DNA of 64,000 bases from VGJW01 sp035285595 (GCA_035285595.1 JAYKGV010000061.1:1-64000), one strand, 5' to 3'; shown: positions 8,497 through 17,386, counted from the stretch's first letter. Numbers and translations: made by a program. Notes: generated by a model not told the origin, from the sequence alone.

Positions 8497-9999
8497 TCAG
8501 GCGGGCCAGCGCCCGTAGGTTCGGGTCAATTGCCCGAGGTGGTGGGCGATGCCCTCGGTCAGGCCCGGCTGCCCCAGACGCCAGCCCCAGTTGCCCTCGG
8601 CTGCCCCGGGCAGATTCATCCTGCCTTCGTCTCCCAGCGACAAGAGGTCCTGCAGCGGCACGATGACCGTATCTGCGGGAGAACGCATGGCAAGCTCGAT
8701 CAGCGCCCACGCCGGGTCGTCCACGGGCTTGCCGAGATATGCAGCCACACGCTGGCGCTCCTCCTGACTCGCCCCCTGCCACCAGCCCCGGGTGGTCGCG
8801 TTGTCGTGCGTCCCGGTGTAGACCACGCTGAGTGGGGAGTGTCGATGAGGCAAGAAATCATTGGTCGGCTTGCCATCCCAGGCGAATTGCAGGATGCGCA
8901 TCCCAGGCAGGGCATTGTCATCCCGCAGGGCGGCGACGGGAGGCGTGATGACGCCCAGGTCCTCCGCAATCAGCGGCAGGTGACCGAGGTGCCCGCGCAT
9001 GGCATCGAAGAACTCTTGCCCCGGGCCAGGTTGCCAAGAGCCACTTTCGGCGGTGGGGGCACCTGCCGGGACGGCCCAGTAGGCTTCGAAGCCTCTGAAG
9101 TGATCGAGCCGCAGCAAGTCGCACAACGACAGCGCATGCGCCAGCCGGCGTGCCCACCAGGTGTAGTCGTCCTCGGCCATGGCCTTCCAGTCGTACAGCG
9201 GGTTGCCCCACAGTTGCCCCGTCTTGCTGAAGTAATCGGGCGGCACTCCTGCCACCGCGGTTGGCCGGCCTTCGCGATCGAGCAGGAACATGGCTCGGTC
9301 GCGCCAGACATCGGCCGAGTCATACGCCACGAAGATCGGGATGTCCCCGACCAGCCTCACCCCGTCTACCGCCGCTCGCTGCCGCAGCGCATCCCACTGC
9401 TCGCGGAACAGGAACTGGCACAGGATGTGGAAGGCCACGTCATGGCCCAGCCGATGGCGGGCTTCGGCCAGTGCGCCGGGATCACGATCCCGCAACGGAG
9501 CAGGCCACTGGGGCCAGGGCGCACCTTGGTGAGCCGCCTTGAGAGCCATGAAGAGCGCATAGTCCTCGAGCCAACCGGCCTGGGCGCGACCCCGGGTGAA
9601 TCGCGCGAGCCGCTCCTTCAGCGCCGGATTCGCGCGTTGGTCCCAGTGGCGTTGCACCTCACGCAGCAAGGCCTGCTTGGTCTCTATGACGGGCCCGAAA
9701 CGAATGCGCCCCTCGTCGAACCGAGGATAGGCTGCCAACTCTCCCTCGGTCACAAGCCCGGCTTCGGCCAGGGCCTCCGGCGAGATCAGATTGGGATTGC
9801 CCGCGAATGAGGACAGGCACTGGTAGGGGGAATCCCCGAAGCTCGTGGGGCCCAGAGGCAAAACCTGCCAAAGGGTCTGGCCCGACAGTGCCAGGAAATC
9901 CACGAAGCTGTGGGCCATGGGACCGAGATCCCCGATCCCGAAGGGACCGGGCAGGGAGGTGGGATGAAGCAACAGGCCGCTTGAACGGGGATGACGCAT
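8497..9999 (-). CDS. malQ: 4-alpha-glucanotransferase (amylomaltase, GH77)
   Basis: A 500-residue GH77 disproportionating enzyme, which transfers alpha-1,4-glucan segments during glycogen or maltodextrin metabolism in the cytoplasm. Near the N-terminus LLLHPTSLPGPFGIGDLG is diagnostic. The catalytic elements are all intact: LRLDHFRGF (nucleophile Asp), LIAEDLGVI (acid/base Glu) and GTHDNATTRGW. Its length is typical. I chose the ATG at 9999 because GGAGG lies 4 bases upstream; earlier in-frame starts run back into the previous gene. It begins 19 bases after yhiN in the same direction. No other glycogen genes are nearby. Confidence 0.96.
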   Translation of the reverse strand: MRHPRSSGLLLHPTSLPGPFGIGDLGPMAHSFVDFLALSGQTLWQVLPLGPTSFGDSPYQCLSSFAGNPNLISPEALAEAGLVTEGELAAYPRFDEGRIRFGPVIETKQALLREVQRHWDQRANPALKERLARFTRGRAQAGWLEDYALFMALKAAHQGAPWPQWPAPLRDRDPGALAEARHRLGHDVAFHILCQFLFREQWDALRQRAAVDGVRLVGDIPIFVAYDSADVWRDRAMFLLDREGRPTAVAGVPPDYFSKTGQLWGNPLYDWKAMAEDDYTWWARRLAHALSLCDLLRLDHFRGFEAYWAVPAGAPTAESGSWQPGPGQEFFDAMRGHLGHLPLIAEDLGVITPPVAALRDDNALPGMRILQFAWDGKPTNDFLPHRHSPLSVVYTGTHDNATTRGWWQGASQEERQRVAAYLGKPVDDPAWALIELAMRSPADTVIVPLQDLLSLGDEGRMNLPGAAEGNWGWRLGQPGLTEGIAHHLGQLTRTYGRWPA

Positions 10000-10018
10000 G
10001 GTGCCTCCGGCTTTGGGT

Positions 10019-11320
10019 TCAGCGGATCGTAGCAGACGACGAGCCGTCCCGGCAGGCCCGTGCATGGACTGCGGCCGCCCGCCCCGCGAGGAACCCCGTC
10101 GACCAGGCCGCCTGCAGGTTATAGCCCCCCACATAGCCATCGACGTCGAGGATTTCACCCGCCAGATAGAGTCCCGGCACACGCCGCGAGGCCATGGTCT
10201 TCGGGTCCACCTCGCGCACGTCCACCCCGCCGGCCGTGACTTCGGCGGCCTCGAAGGAATGCCAGCCCTCGGGCCGGAAGGCCCAGCCCTTGAAGGTCTC
10301 CGCAAGGCGCCTGCGTTCCTGGCGTCCAAGCTCCGCCAGGCGGCGGTCTCCGGGCACTCCCGCGGCGTCGAGAAGGTCAGTCACCAGTGCACGTGGCACG
10401 GTCTCGGGGACCAGAGACCGCACGGTCCGTCCGCCTTCGCGCGCCATCGTCCCGAGGAGCCTCTTCAGCACGTCCTCCTGGCTCTCCCCGGGCAGCAGGT
10501 CGAACAGCAGGTCACCGGTGGTTTCCCCTTGGACCCACGAGGCAGCGAGTGCGCGACTGAGTTGCAGCACCACCGGGCCAGAGAGACCGAAGTGCGTCCA
10601 CAGCACGTCACCGTCCCACGGCACGGGCCCTGCCTGTCCGGCCAGGCGGACCCTCCCTCTGATGCCGCGCAGCGCGACCCCGGCATGGGGGGCCGTCCCC
10701 GATAGCCGCAGCGGCACGAGCGAAGGGAAGGTGGGCACGACGGTGTGGCCAAGACGCCGCAGGATCGGGTAGCCGTCACCGGTGCTGCCCGACTTGGGGA
10801 ACGACCGCCCTCCGGTGCACCAGACCACGCTGCGGGTCGGCAGCACGGCTCCGCCGTCGAGCCCCAGGCCCCTCACCGAACCCGCCCCGTCCCGCAGGAT
10901 GTCTCTGGCCGGAGTTTCCGTCGCCAGCGTGACGCCTGCCCGGCGCATCGCGCGGACCAATGCGTCGATCACATCGCCAGACTTGCCGCTGTCCGGGAAG
11001 ATCTTGCCATAGGGAGCCTCCACGCGGGTCGGGACACCTTCGCCATGCAGCAAATCCAGAAAAGCCCGGGGCGGGTAGCTTCTGAGCGCGTGGCGAAGAA
11101 ACGGCCCGTTGCCGGGAAACATCCTTTCCCACGCGCGGAGATCGTCCAGCGCATTGGTGACATTGCATCGACCCCCGCCCGATATGCGAATCTTGGTACC
11201 GAGCTTGACGGTTTTCTCGAGCAGCAAGGTCCGAGCTCCGGCCCTGGCAGCCTCGAGTGCGGCCAGCATGCCGGCCGCGCCGCCCCCGACGACGGTCACG
11301 TCCCAGGTGTCGTTTGCCAT
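10019..11320 (-). CDS. YhiN/HI0933-family FAD-dependent oxidoreductase
   Basis: A 433-residue flavoprotein of the HI0933/YhiN family. The N-terminal FAD motif VTVVGGGAAGMLAALEAARAG starts at about residue 9. The family signature KIRISGGGRCNVTN follows near residue 45. The C-terminus carries GLYLAGEILDVDGYVGGYNL and AAWSTGFLAG. The ATG at 11320 puts the FAD motif at the usual distance from the start. An alternative ATG at 11362 has a better GAGGGG ribosome site, but it would overlap the divergent esterase start. The reaction catalysed by this family is not established. It heads a minus-strand run with malQ and the membrane protein. Confidence 0.88.
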   Translation of the reverse strand: MANDTWDVTVVGGGAAGMLAALEAARAGARTLLLEKTVKLGTKIRISGGGRCNVTNALDDLRAWERMFPGNGPFLRHALRSYPPRAFLDLLHGEGVPTRVEAPYGKIFPDSGKSGDVIDALVRAMRRAGVTLATETPARDILRDGAGSVRGLGLDGGAVLPTRSVVWCTGGRSFPKSGSTGDGYPILRRLGHTVVPTFPSLVPLRLSGTAPHAGVALRGIRGRVRLAGQAGPVPWDGDVLWTHFGLSGPVVLQLSRALAASWVQGETTGDLLFDLLPGESQEDVLKRLLGTMAREGGRTVRSLVPETVPRALVTDLLDAAGVPGDRRLAELGRQERRRLAETFKGWAFRPEGWHSFEAAEVTAGGVDVREVDPKTMASRRVPGLYLAGEILDVDGYVGGYNLQAAWSTGFLAGRAAAVHARACRDGSSSATIR

Positions 11321-11360
11321 TTTGGCCCGGCTCACATGGGCATGGTAGCGTGAATCCCCC

Positions 11361-12170
11361 ATGACGCCCCCTCGCTCGCCCCGCAAGCCGGCACCGCCCG
11401 GCCAGATCCTCAAGGGGCCCGGATTCACGATTCCGGGCCTGCCCGTTTCCTTGCCCAGCCGTATCTACACGCCACCTGGATACGGTCATGACGACCGTCG
11501 CTGGCCGGTCGCAGTCATGTTCGATGGCCAGAACCTGTTCGAGGACGAGGGGACCTTCGCAGGAGGATGGCAACTCCATCGGGTCCTCGATCGTCGTGCC
11601 CAGCGCGGGCTGCGCGTGCCGGTGGTGGTCGCCTTGCATCACGGCGGCGTGACACGGGTGGAGGAGTTGTCACCCTGGCCGGTGGAGGAGGGCAAACAGG
11701 CGCACGGACTGGCTCTGGCCGACTGGATCGCGGCGGACCTTTCGTCCTGGATCCGAGAGCACCTCAGGATTTCCGAGGAACGGGACGACTGGCTGATCGG
11801 CGGTTCTTCCATGGGAGGCCTGGCCGCGCTGGTCACGTTTTTCCGCCACAACGACCGCTTCGCCCGGCTGCTGTGCATGTCGCCCTCGCTCTGGGTCGCC
11901 GATGGCGAGGCCTTCCCCTTCGTCGCGCGGGCACCGGCGTGGGGACGGCCGAGGATCTGGATGTGCTGCGGAGGACGCGAGGCCGGCGGCTATCCCCTCG
12001 AGCATGCGGGTTGGATGGCGCAGCTGTTGGAGCGCAAAGGCTTCAAGGCCGGGCGCGATCTTCTCTGGCATCCCGTCAAGACCGGACGCCATGATGAGGT
12101 CTCCTGGCGAAGGCGCCTTCCCGCAGCCCTGCGTTTTCTCTACGAGGATCCTGTGCCGGCGAGGCGTTAG
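11361..12170 (+). CDS. Alpha/beta-hydrolase esterase (Fes/IroE-like)
   Basis: A 269-residue hydrolase of the putative-esterase family, which includes enterochelin esterase and IroE. The nucleophile elbow GGSSMGGLAA is at about residue 146. Upstream, AVMFDGQNLF is the family's characteristic strand and oxyanion region. A late HDEVSWRRRLP supplies the probable catalytic His. No signal peptide is visible, so it is likely cytoplasmic. It is divergent from yhiN with almost no intergenic space. A weak promoter (TTGGCC, 18 bases, TAGCGT at 11346-11351) lies just before it. The substrate is unknown, and no siderophore genes are present. Confidence 0.8.
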   Translation: MTPPRSPRKPAPPGQILKGPGFTIPGLPVSLPSRIYTPPGYGHDDRRWPVAVMFDGQNLFEDEGTFAGGWQLHRVLDRRAQRGLRVPVVVALHHGGVTRVEELSPWPVEEGKQAHGLALADWIAADLSSWIREHLRISEERDDWLIGGSSMGGLAALVTFFRHNDRFARLLCMSPSLWVADGEAFPFVARAPAWGRPRIWMCCGGREAGGYPLEHAGWMAQLLERKGFKAGRDLLWHPVKTGRHDEVSWRRRLPAALRFLYEDPVPARR

Positions 12171-12241
12171 GACCGGCCGCACGGAAGGCACGGTGGAACC
12201 TGCACGGACGCCGTTGGTGTCCGGGGGGGCACGATGGAGTC

Positions 12242-12859
12242 ATGGTTGCCAAGCACCTGCCATTGCTGCCCTGCCTCTTTCTTCTTGTGTCGGCTGGCGC
12301 GTGTGCAAGCACGGCCGAACAGAGCCCCCCGGCCCCTCTTGCGCACCCGAACGCCGCTCCGGCTTCTCCGGAGTTTCGCCGCGATCCGGGGGCGGGGCGA
12401 TCCCTCGTCATCGGAGGTGCCGGGATGCTGTTCCTCGGGGAAGGTCAAGGCGGGGGGTTCAACGCTGGCGCCGCTGACTCTGCGGGCGAGCGCGTGCGGC
12501 GGGCATTGCGTCAGGCTGACCCTCTCGAGGACGAATTCCTGGCCCGGGTGGCCCGGCAACTCGCCATGCTTCCGTTGGCCGCTCCTGCGGCCGGCTGGCT
12601 GTCCCTGGCGCCGGCCGAGCGCTTGGTAGGCAAGATGTTTCTCGAGGCGGCCGCCAGGCGCTGTGCCTATCTGGCCGGTGTGGCGGATCACGGCGACCCG
12701 TGGGCCAAACGCTGGCGGGACGGCCCGGATCATGCGGCCGAATGGCACTGGTGGGCCGGCACGGTATCGATGCTTCAGGGGCGTCTTGAGGAGGATGGCA
12801 GCGTCAAGGCCGTACCTTCGGCTGCCGGGACTTCGCAAGGAGGCCAGGGCAGGACGTGA
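12242..12859 (+). CDS. Small exported or lipid-anchored protein of unknown function
   Basis: A 205-residue protein that I do not recognise. It begins with a hydrophobic signal sequence ending VSAGACAS, where a lipoprotein cysteine is possible but the lipobox is imperfect. The rest is Ala/Gly/Pro-rich, then helical, with a tryptophan-rich stretch AEWHWWAG near residue 165. Its last 85 bases lie antisense to the 3' end of murI, which fits convergent transcription. GGAG lies only 4 bases before the ATG. Confidence 0.6.
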   Translation: MVAKHLPLLPCLFLLVSAGACASTAEQSPPAPLAHPNAAPASPEFRRDPGAGRSLVIGGAGMLFLGEGQGGGFNAGAADSAGERVRRALRQADPLEDEFLARVARQLAMLPLAAPAAGWLSLAPAERLVGKMFLEAAARRCAYLAGVADHGDPWAKRWRDGPDHAAEWHWWAGTVSMLQGRLEEDGSVKAVPSAAGTSQGGQGRT

Positions 12860-13641
12860 GTCGGCGCAAGATCCGGCACCAGGCGCCGAATCGAAGCCAG
12901 GAACTCCTCTTGAGGACCGCTTGACCAGAACTCGAGGAGACCCGCCTTCCCCTCGACTGCGGGCAGGAGGTCGCAGATCGCCTTCGCCGCCAGCGGAGCC
13001 GGGTCCACCAGCAGTGGACCACCCGGAAGGGCCTCCTCGACGAGGGATGCAAGGAAGGGAAAGTGGGTGCAACCAAGGATGACGGCATCCAGAGCGGGCA
13101 GGCGGAGCCAAGGCGAAAGCGCACTGCGGACGCGTTTCTTCGCCTCGGGACCCGAAAGCACGCCGTCCTCCACGAGGGGAACCCACTCGGTGCAGGCGAG
13201 CTCAAATACTTCCGCGTCGGCCCGAGCTGCTCGAACCGCTTGACCATAGGCTCCGCTGCGGATGGTGCTCTCCGTGGCGAGGATTCCGATGCGTCGGCCT
13301 GCCGCCGTTGCCGCCCGGGCACCGGCCTCGAGCAACCCGATCATCGGAAGCCGCTGCTCCATGCGCACGGTCGGCACGGCCAAGGCGCAGGATGTGTTGC
13401 ACGCCACGACAAGGTGCGTCGCTCCCAGGGCCGCAAGGCCCGAGGCCATCTCGCGGTTGAACCTCAAGATGTCCTGGGCAGGGCGCCCCCCGTAGGGCAC
13501 CCGAGCCGTATCAGCCACGTAGATGACGTCGAGGTCAGGCCTCAAGGAGCGCAGCTGGCGCAGGACGGACAAGCCGCCGGACCCGGAGTCGTAGACCCCG
13601 AGCCGGATGGCAGATCCGGACTTGCAGGCTTCGTCGTGCAT
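12775..13641 (-). CDS. murI: Glutamate racemase
   Basis: A 288-residue MurI that interconverts L- and D-glutamate for peptidoglycan synthesis. The N-terminal GVYDSGSGGLSVL and the two catalytic cysteines (VVACNTSCA and LGCTHFPFL) are all present, as is VPYGGRP. It has a slightly extended C-terminus (~20 residues rich in Ser, Pro and Arg) that overlaps the convergent lipoprotein-like gene by 85 bases. A possible -10, TAGACT (13655-13650), lies 8 bases before the ATG, so the leader would be very short. Confidence 0.96.
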   Translation of the reverse strand: MHDEACKSGSAIRLGVYDSGSGGLSVLRQLRSLRPDLDVIYVADTARVPYGGRPAQDILRFNREMASGLAALGATHLVVACNTSCALAVPTVRMEQRLPMIGLLEAGARAATAAGRRIGILATESTIRSGAYGQAVRAARADAEVFELACTEWVPLVEDGVLSGPEAKKRVRSALSPWLRLPALDAVILGCTHFPFLASLVEEALPGGPLLVDPAPLAAKAICDLLPAVEGKAGLLEFWSSGPQEEFLASIRRLVPDLAPTHVLPWPPCEVPAAEGTALTLPSSSRRP

Positions 13642-13700
13642 CTGCTTCCAGTCTAGGCAGTCCGGGCGCTGTCCGTCGATGGGTTAAGCCTGCGTGGGAT

Positions 13701-13709
13701 TGGTATGAT
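13701..13709 (+). promoter_or_regulatory. Extended -10 promoter for the GGDEF-holB-ricT-btpA run
   Basis: TGGTATGAT matches an extended -10 (TGn plus TATGAT) and lies 29 bases before the ATG at 13739. It sits in the divergent gap between murI and the forward operon. The -35 region is poor. Confidence 0.5.
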
Positions 13710-13738
13710 GAGCATGCCGTCCCTACGTGAGGAACCCC

Positions 13739-14686
13739 ATGGAGACGTCCGTCGCGCTCGCACCGGCCCAATACGAGAGTCTGGTACATCTGGCCCGTGC
13801 CGTACCGGCCAGCAGTAGCCTCGACTTCGTGCTGGGTCGCCTGGCCGAGGCTCTGTCCGAGCACCGTCCGGGCGCGGCCTTGGCCTTGCGCCTCAATGGA
13901 CCCGAGGGCTTCATGCCCGCCGGCGAGCACGCCGACCGGATCTTCCGCGTGGCCGCCGAGCGGCTGGGCGACGTGACTCAGGTCGACCCTGAACCTGTCG
14001 CCCTGGCTGAGGTCCCGGGTGGGGTTCGCGTGCCGCTTGCCGCCAACCGACAGGTCTACGGCGCGGTACTCGCCGCCGATGAGGACACGGCGTTTGCGGG
14101 TGCCCTCGCGCGGCTCCTGGCTCCGCTCCTTGGCATGGCGGTCCATGCCCTGCGCCTTGAGGAGGAAGTCAACAAGCGAACGAGCACCGATCGCCTGACG
14201 GGTCTGTGGAACCGCGTCTACTTCAATGAACGTTTCCGTGAGGAGTGCGAGCGTCTGGTTCGCAGCCGCGAAACCGGATCCGTAGCCGTCGTCGGTCTGC
14301 CCGAGTTCGCGGCCGTGGCACGGACGATGACCCCTGACGAGGCCAACGGTCGGTACGGTGAGGTCGGTCAGGTCGTCCGCCAGGTCATCCGCCAGACGGA
14401 CTGGGCGGTCCGTTGGGACGGCCATGACATCCTGCTCTACCTTCCCTCGACCTCTGCCGAAGCGGCCGTCGAGGTGCTCAAGCGTCTCACCCGTCGGCTG
14501 GTGCAGCTGGCTCCTTACCTGTCACCTGTCATGGGGGTGTCCTCGACCACCGAAACGACGTCCCCGAGGGCGCTCGTGCAGATGGCGACCCGGCGACTGG
14601 ATCTGGCCCGCAAGGAAGGCGGCAGCAAGGTCATATGCTTTGCTTTGCCTGGTCAAGGCATGAATTTCCACCACGTCGAGATCTAG
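13739..14686 (+). CDS. Degenerate GGDEF protein, probable c-di-GMP receptor
   Basis: A 315-residue protein with a GAF-like N-terminal half (about 10-140) and a GGDEF-fold C-terminal half starting at TDRLTGLWNR (~150-159). The catalytic signature is lost: the equivalent of GGDEF reads DGHDI (227-231), and the usual metal Asp after the first strand is a Gly (VAVVGLPEF). The inhibitory-site motif RQTD (218-221) is retained at exactly five residues before the signature. This combination fits a c-di-GMP-binding, non-synthesising protein such as PopA. I chose the ATG at 13739 because GAGGA lies 5 bases upstream. It is nine bases before holB and shares its operon. Confidence 0.82.
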   Translation: METSVALAPAQYESLVHLARAVPASSSLDFVLGRLAEALSEHRPGAALALRLNGPEGFMPAGEHADRIFRVAAERLGDVTQVDPEPVALAEVPGGVRVPLAANRQVYGAVLAADEDTAFAGALARLLAPLLGMAVHALRLEEEVNKRTSTDRLTGLWNRVYFNERFREECERLVRSRETGSVAVVGLPEFAAVARTMTPDEANGRYGEVGQVVRQVIRQTDWAVRWDGHDILLYLPSTSAEAAVEVLKRLTRRLVQLAPYLSPVMGVSSTTETTSPRALVQMATRRLDLARKEGGSKVICFALPGQGMNFHHVEI

Positions 14687-14695
14687 GGCCGCCTG

Positions 14696-15769
14696 GTGGG
14701 TCCTCCTGCCTGGTCCGAAGGGCTGCTGCTGCCGGCGGCGGTGGTGCGGCGTCTGGACGCCGCGTTGCAGGACCCCCATCACGCGTGGCTGCTCGTTGGT
14801 GCCAAGGGGGCGGGCAAGCTGACGACGGCGCGACGCTGGGCGCGAGCTTTGCTTTGCGAGCGCCGCGTGCCCGGATCGGCCTGTGGACCTGCGAGTCCTA
14901 CCACGTGCAACTCGTGCCGGCGTTGGGATGCGGGCAATCATCCCGATTTCCACGAGTTTTTGCCGCTGCCCGAACGCAAGGGAGTCTCGATCGACCAGAT
15001 CGCGGGGCAGTTCCAGGTCAAGCGGGGCGACGGGCCATGGTTGCCCGGGATGATTCCTCGCCTCTCCGTGGCGGCGTGGACCGGCGGGCTGCAGGTTCAC
15101 ATCGTGGCGCTCGACGGCATCAGCCTGCCCGGGGTCAACGCGATGCTGCGTGTCCTGGAGGAGCCTCCGTCTCCCTGTGTCATCATCCTGCTGGGTTCGG
15201 CACTCTCCGACATCTTGCCCACGGTGGTTTCACGCTGCCAAAGGGTGGCCTTCGACCCGATCGATGACGACGTGCTGGCCCGATGGCTCGCTGCGCGGGG
15301 GGAGGGAAGTTCGTCGGATCAAGCACTTGCGGTCCGGCGGTCTGCGGGGCGGCCGGGGCTTGCGCTCTCGGCGCTGCGGGGTGAAGGCATCCCCGCTGCG
15401 TGGGACGAGGGTCTCGGCGAGTTGCTGCAGACCCGTGATCCCATCCGTCGCCTGCAGCTCTTAGGCTGGATCCAGGATTGGCCCGGCCAGCATGGTCTCG
15501 AGGCCGTGCCTGCCCATGTCGGGCTGGTGGACGAGGCGCTCGACCGCTTGGCCGAGGCTTGGTGGTGGGCGCGAACCGGTCACCTTCCACGGTCGGGCGA
15601 AGCCAAGGGCGTGTCTGCCCTCGTTCAGGCGGCGGGAGGCGAGCAGGGGATGTGGTCGTGGATGGCTGTTCTGCTCCAGATCCGGACGCGTCTGGAGGCG
15701 GGGGTGTCTGCGAAAAACGCTTGGCTGGAAGGTGCTCATCATTGGGCCCGTTTGCCTCGGAGGGCCTGA
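14696..15769 (+). CDS. holB: DNA polymerase III delta-prime subunit
   Basis: A 357-residue clamp-loader delta-prime subunit. The N-terminal P-loop region reads LVGAKGAGKLTTAR (~33-46), and a zinc-binding cysteine cluster follows (ALLCERR, ACGP, TTCNSC). A sensor-1-type segment appears at NAMLRVLEEPP, followed by TVVSRCQRVAF. It starts with GTG nine bases after the preceding stop. Its neighbour ricT is the same partner seen in Bacillus (holB-yaaT), which supports both assignments. Confidence 0.92.
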   Translation: MGPPAWSEGLLLPAAVVRRLDAALQDPHHAWLLVGAKGAGKLTTARRWARALLCERRVPGSACGPASPTTCNSCRRWDAGNHPDFHEFLPLPERKGVSIDQIAGQFQVKRGDGPWLPGMIPRLSVAAWTGGLQVHIVALDGISLPGVNAMLRVLEEPPSPCVIILLGSALSDILPTVVSRCQRVAFDPIDDDVLARWLAARGEGSSSDQALAVRRSAGRPGLALSALRGEGIPAAWDEGLGELLQTRDPIRRLQLLGWIQDWPGQHGLEAVPAHVGLVDEALDRLAEAWWWARTGHLPRSGEAKGVSALVQAAGGEQGMWSWMAVLLQIRTRLEAGVSAKNAWLEGAHHWARLPRRA

Positions 15770-15773
15770 GGAC

Positions 15774-16592
15774 GTGCCGGTACCTGTCGTGCGTTTGCGT
15801 CCCGGGGACTTGCGTCCCCTCGAGGTTGCAGAACCCGGCATCGTGGCCGGGACCTTCGTCGTCTACGAAACCGACCGCGGCCTCGAGTGTGGCCCAGCGC
15901 TGCTGTTGCCCGAGTCCATCGTCGAGCTGCGGGTAGATGGGCCAGCGGTCCCCTTGGTGCGGGTGGCTACCCAAGCGGATCGTTTGCAGCTCGAGACCAA
16001 ATGGCGTGAAGAGGCCAAGGCCTTGCGGACCTGTGCCGAGCGGGTGGCGGCCCACGGCCTTGGCATGGACCTTGTCGATGCCGTGTACACCTTCGACTTC
16101 GTGAGGCTGACCTTCCACTACACGGCGGAGGGTCGGGTGGACTTTCGCGAGCTGCTCAAGGATCTGACGACGGTCTTTCGCAGGACCCGCATCGAGTTGC
16201 GCCAGATTGGCGTGCGCGACGAGGCACGCATGTTGGGCGGCGTGGGAGCGTGTGGCAAGGAGCTGTGCTGCAGCACCTTTCTCAAAGCTTTCATGCCCAT
16301 CACCATGAAGATGGCGAGGGACCAGAACCTCCCGGCCAATCCCTCCAAGAACAGCGGCATGTGCGGCCGTCTCAAGTGTTGCCTGTCCTACGAGCACGCC
16401 ATGGTGCTCGAGGTTCGGCAGGAGTTGCCGATGGTGGGCACGCCCGTCGTCACGCCGCAAGGCCCCGGGGTGGTCACGGCGGTCGACCCGGCCAATATCG
16501 CCGTCCGTGTCGAACTTGACGAGGATGGTCGTGAACTGCGGTTGCCTGGAGAGCGGATCCTGGCGACGGACCACGGGGGACGAGTCACGTGA
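15774..16592 (+). CDS. ricT: PSP1-domain protein RicT/YaaT
   Basis: A 272-residue PSP1-domain protein, almost exactly the length of B. subtilis RicT (YaaT). The C-terminal PSP1 region has all the conserved cysteines in the blocks GACGKELCCSTFL, SGMCGRLKCCLSYE. In the Ric complex these bind Fe-S clusters, and the complex supports RNase Y-dependent mRNA maturation. I chose the GTG at 15774, four bases after the holB stop; a longer frame from 15492 only overlaps holB. It ends in a GTGA overlap with btpA. RicA and RicF partners are not in this window. Confidence 0.93.
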   Translation: MPVPVVRLRPGDLRPLEVAEPGIVAGTFVVYETDRGLECGPALLLPESIVELRVDGPAVPLVRVATQADRLQLETKWREEAKALRTCAERVAAHGLGMDLVDAVYTFDFVRLTFHYTAEGRVDFRELLKDLTTVFRRTRIELRQIGVRDEARMLGGVGACGKELCCSTFLKAFMPITMKMARDQNLPANPSKNSGMCGRLKCCLSYEHAMVLEVRQELPMVGTPVVTPQGPGVVTAVDPANIAVRVELDEDGRELRLPGERILATDHGGRVT

Positions 16593-17386
16593 GACCTGAC
16601 TGGCTGTCGGAGGGGACCTTCCCCCTCGTCGGCGTGGTGCATCTGCCGGCTTTGCCGGGTGCTCCCGATGCCACACTTTCTCTGGACGAAGTCGTGGCTT
16701 GGGCAAGCAGGACCGTTTCAGCTTTCCGAGAGGGGGGCATCAGGGTTCTCATTCTCGAGAATTACGGAGACCGTCCCTTCGTCCGTGGGCGCGTGCCCGC
16801 CGTAACCGTCGCGTCCTTGACCGTGGTGGCCGAGCGCCTGCGGGCTCTCTTCCCGGACGTGCGCTGGGGGATCAACGTGTTGCGCAACGATGGGGCGTCG
16901 GCCCTTGCTGTGGCCCATGCGACAGGGGCCGATTTCGTGCGGGTCAACGTGTTGGTGGGAGCCGTGCTTGCGGACCAGGGCGTGATTCAGGGAGAGGCCT
17001 GGGAGCTTGCCCAGTTGCGGCGTCAGTTGGCGACGAAGGTTGCCCTGTTCGCGGACGTGGTAGTGAAGCATGCGGTGCCGCTGGCACCTTATGGTCTCGA
17101 GGACCAGGCAAGGGACGCCGTCTCACGAGGGGGTGCCGATGCGCTCATCTTGTCCGGGGTGGCCACGGGGTCCGCGGCCGACCCCGAAGACTTCACCCGG
17201 GTCCGGGCTGCGGTGCCTGGCGTGCCTTTGCTTGTGGGTTCGGGTTTCTCGCACGTCAACGTCACCGACTTCCTCCCGTGTGCATCAGGAGCCATCGTTG
17301 CCTCCGCGCTCTACGATCAGAGGGGGTGCATCGCCGTAGACAGGGTCGCTTCCCTCGCCCGCCTCGTCCAGGCGGGACAGCCTTGA
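16589..17386 (+). CDS. BtpA/SgcQ-family TIM-barrel protein
   Basis: A 265-residue BtpA-family protein. It begins FPLVGVVHLPALPGAP and has ILENYGDRPF, WGINVLRNDG, DFVRVNVLVGAV and LILSGVATG, all family hallmarks of a phosphate-binding TIM barrel. In cyanobacteria BtpA stabilises photosystem I, but the family is broad in non-photosynthetic bacteria (SgcQ), where the substrate is unknown. Nothing photosynthetic is nearby. The GTG start overlaps the ricT stop (GTGA), so it is translationally coupled to ricT. Confidence 0.88.
   Translation: MRPDWLSEGTFPLVGVVHLPALPGAPDATLSLDEVVAWASRTVSAFREGGIRVLILENYGDRPFVRGRVPAVTVASLTVVAERLRALFPDVRWGINVLRNDGASALAVAHATGADFVRVNVLVGAVLADQGVIQGEAWELAQLRRQLATKVALFADVVVKHAVPLAPYGLEDQARDAVSRGGADALILSGVATGSAADPEDFTRVRAAVPGVPLLVGSGFSHVNVTDFLPCASGAIVASALYDQRGCIAVDRVASLARLVQAGQP

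Noticed and set aside
8485..9810. 441-residue plus-strand frame opposite malQ
   Set aside because: It is antisense to a complete GH77 enzyme and has no motif or ribosome site.
15183..16706. 507-residue minus-strand frame opposite holB and ricT
   Set aside because: It is antisense to two well-supported genes and has low-complexity composition.
16589..17386. Taking the BtpA protein as evidence of photosynthesis
   Set aside because: The family is widespread in non-photosynthetic bacteria and no photosystem, pigment or carbon-fixation gene is present.
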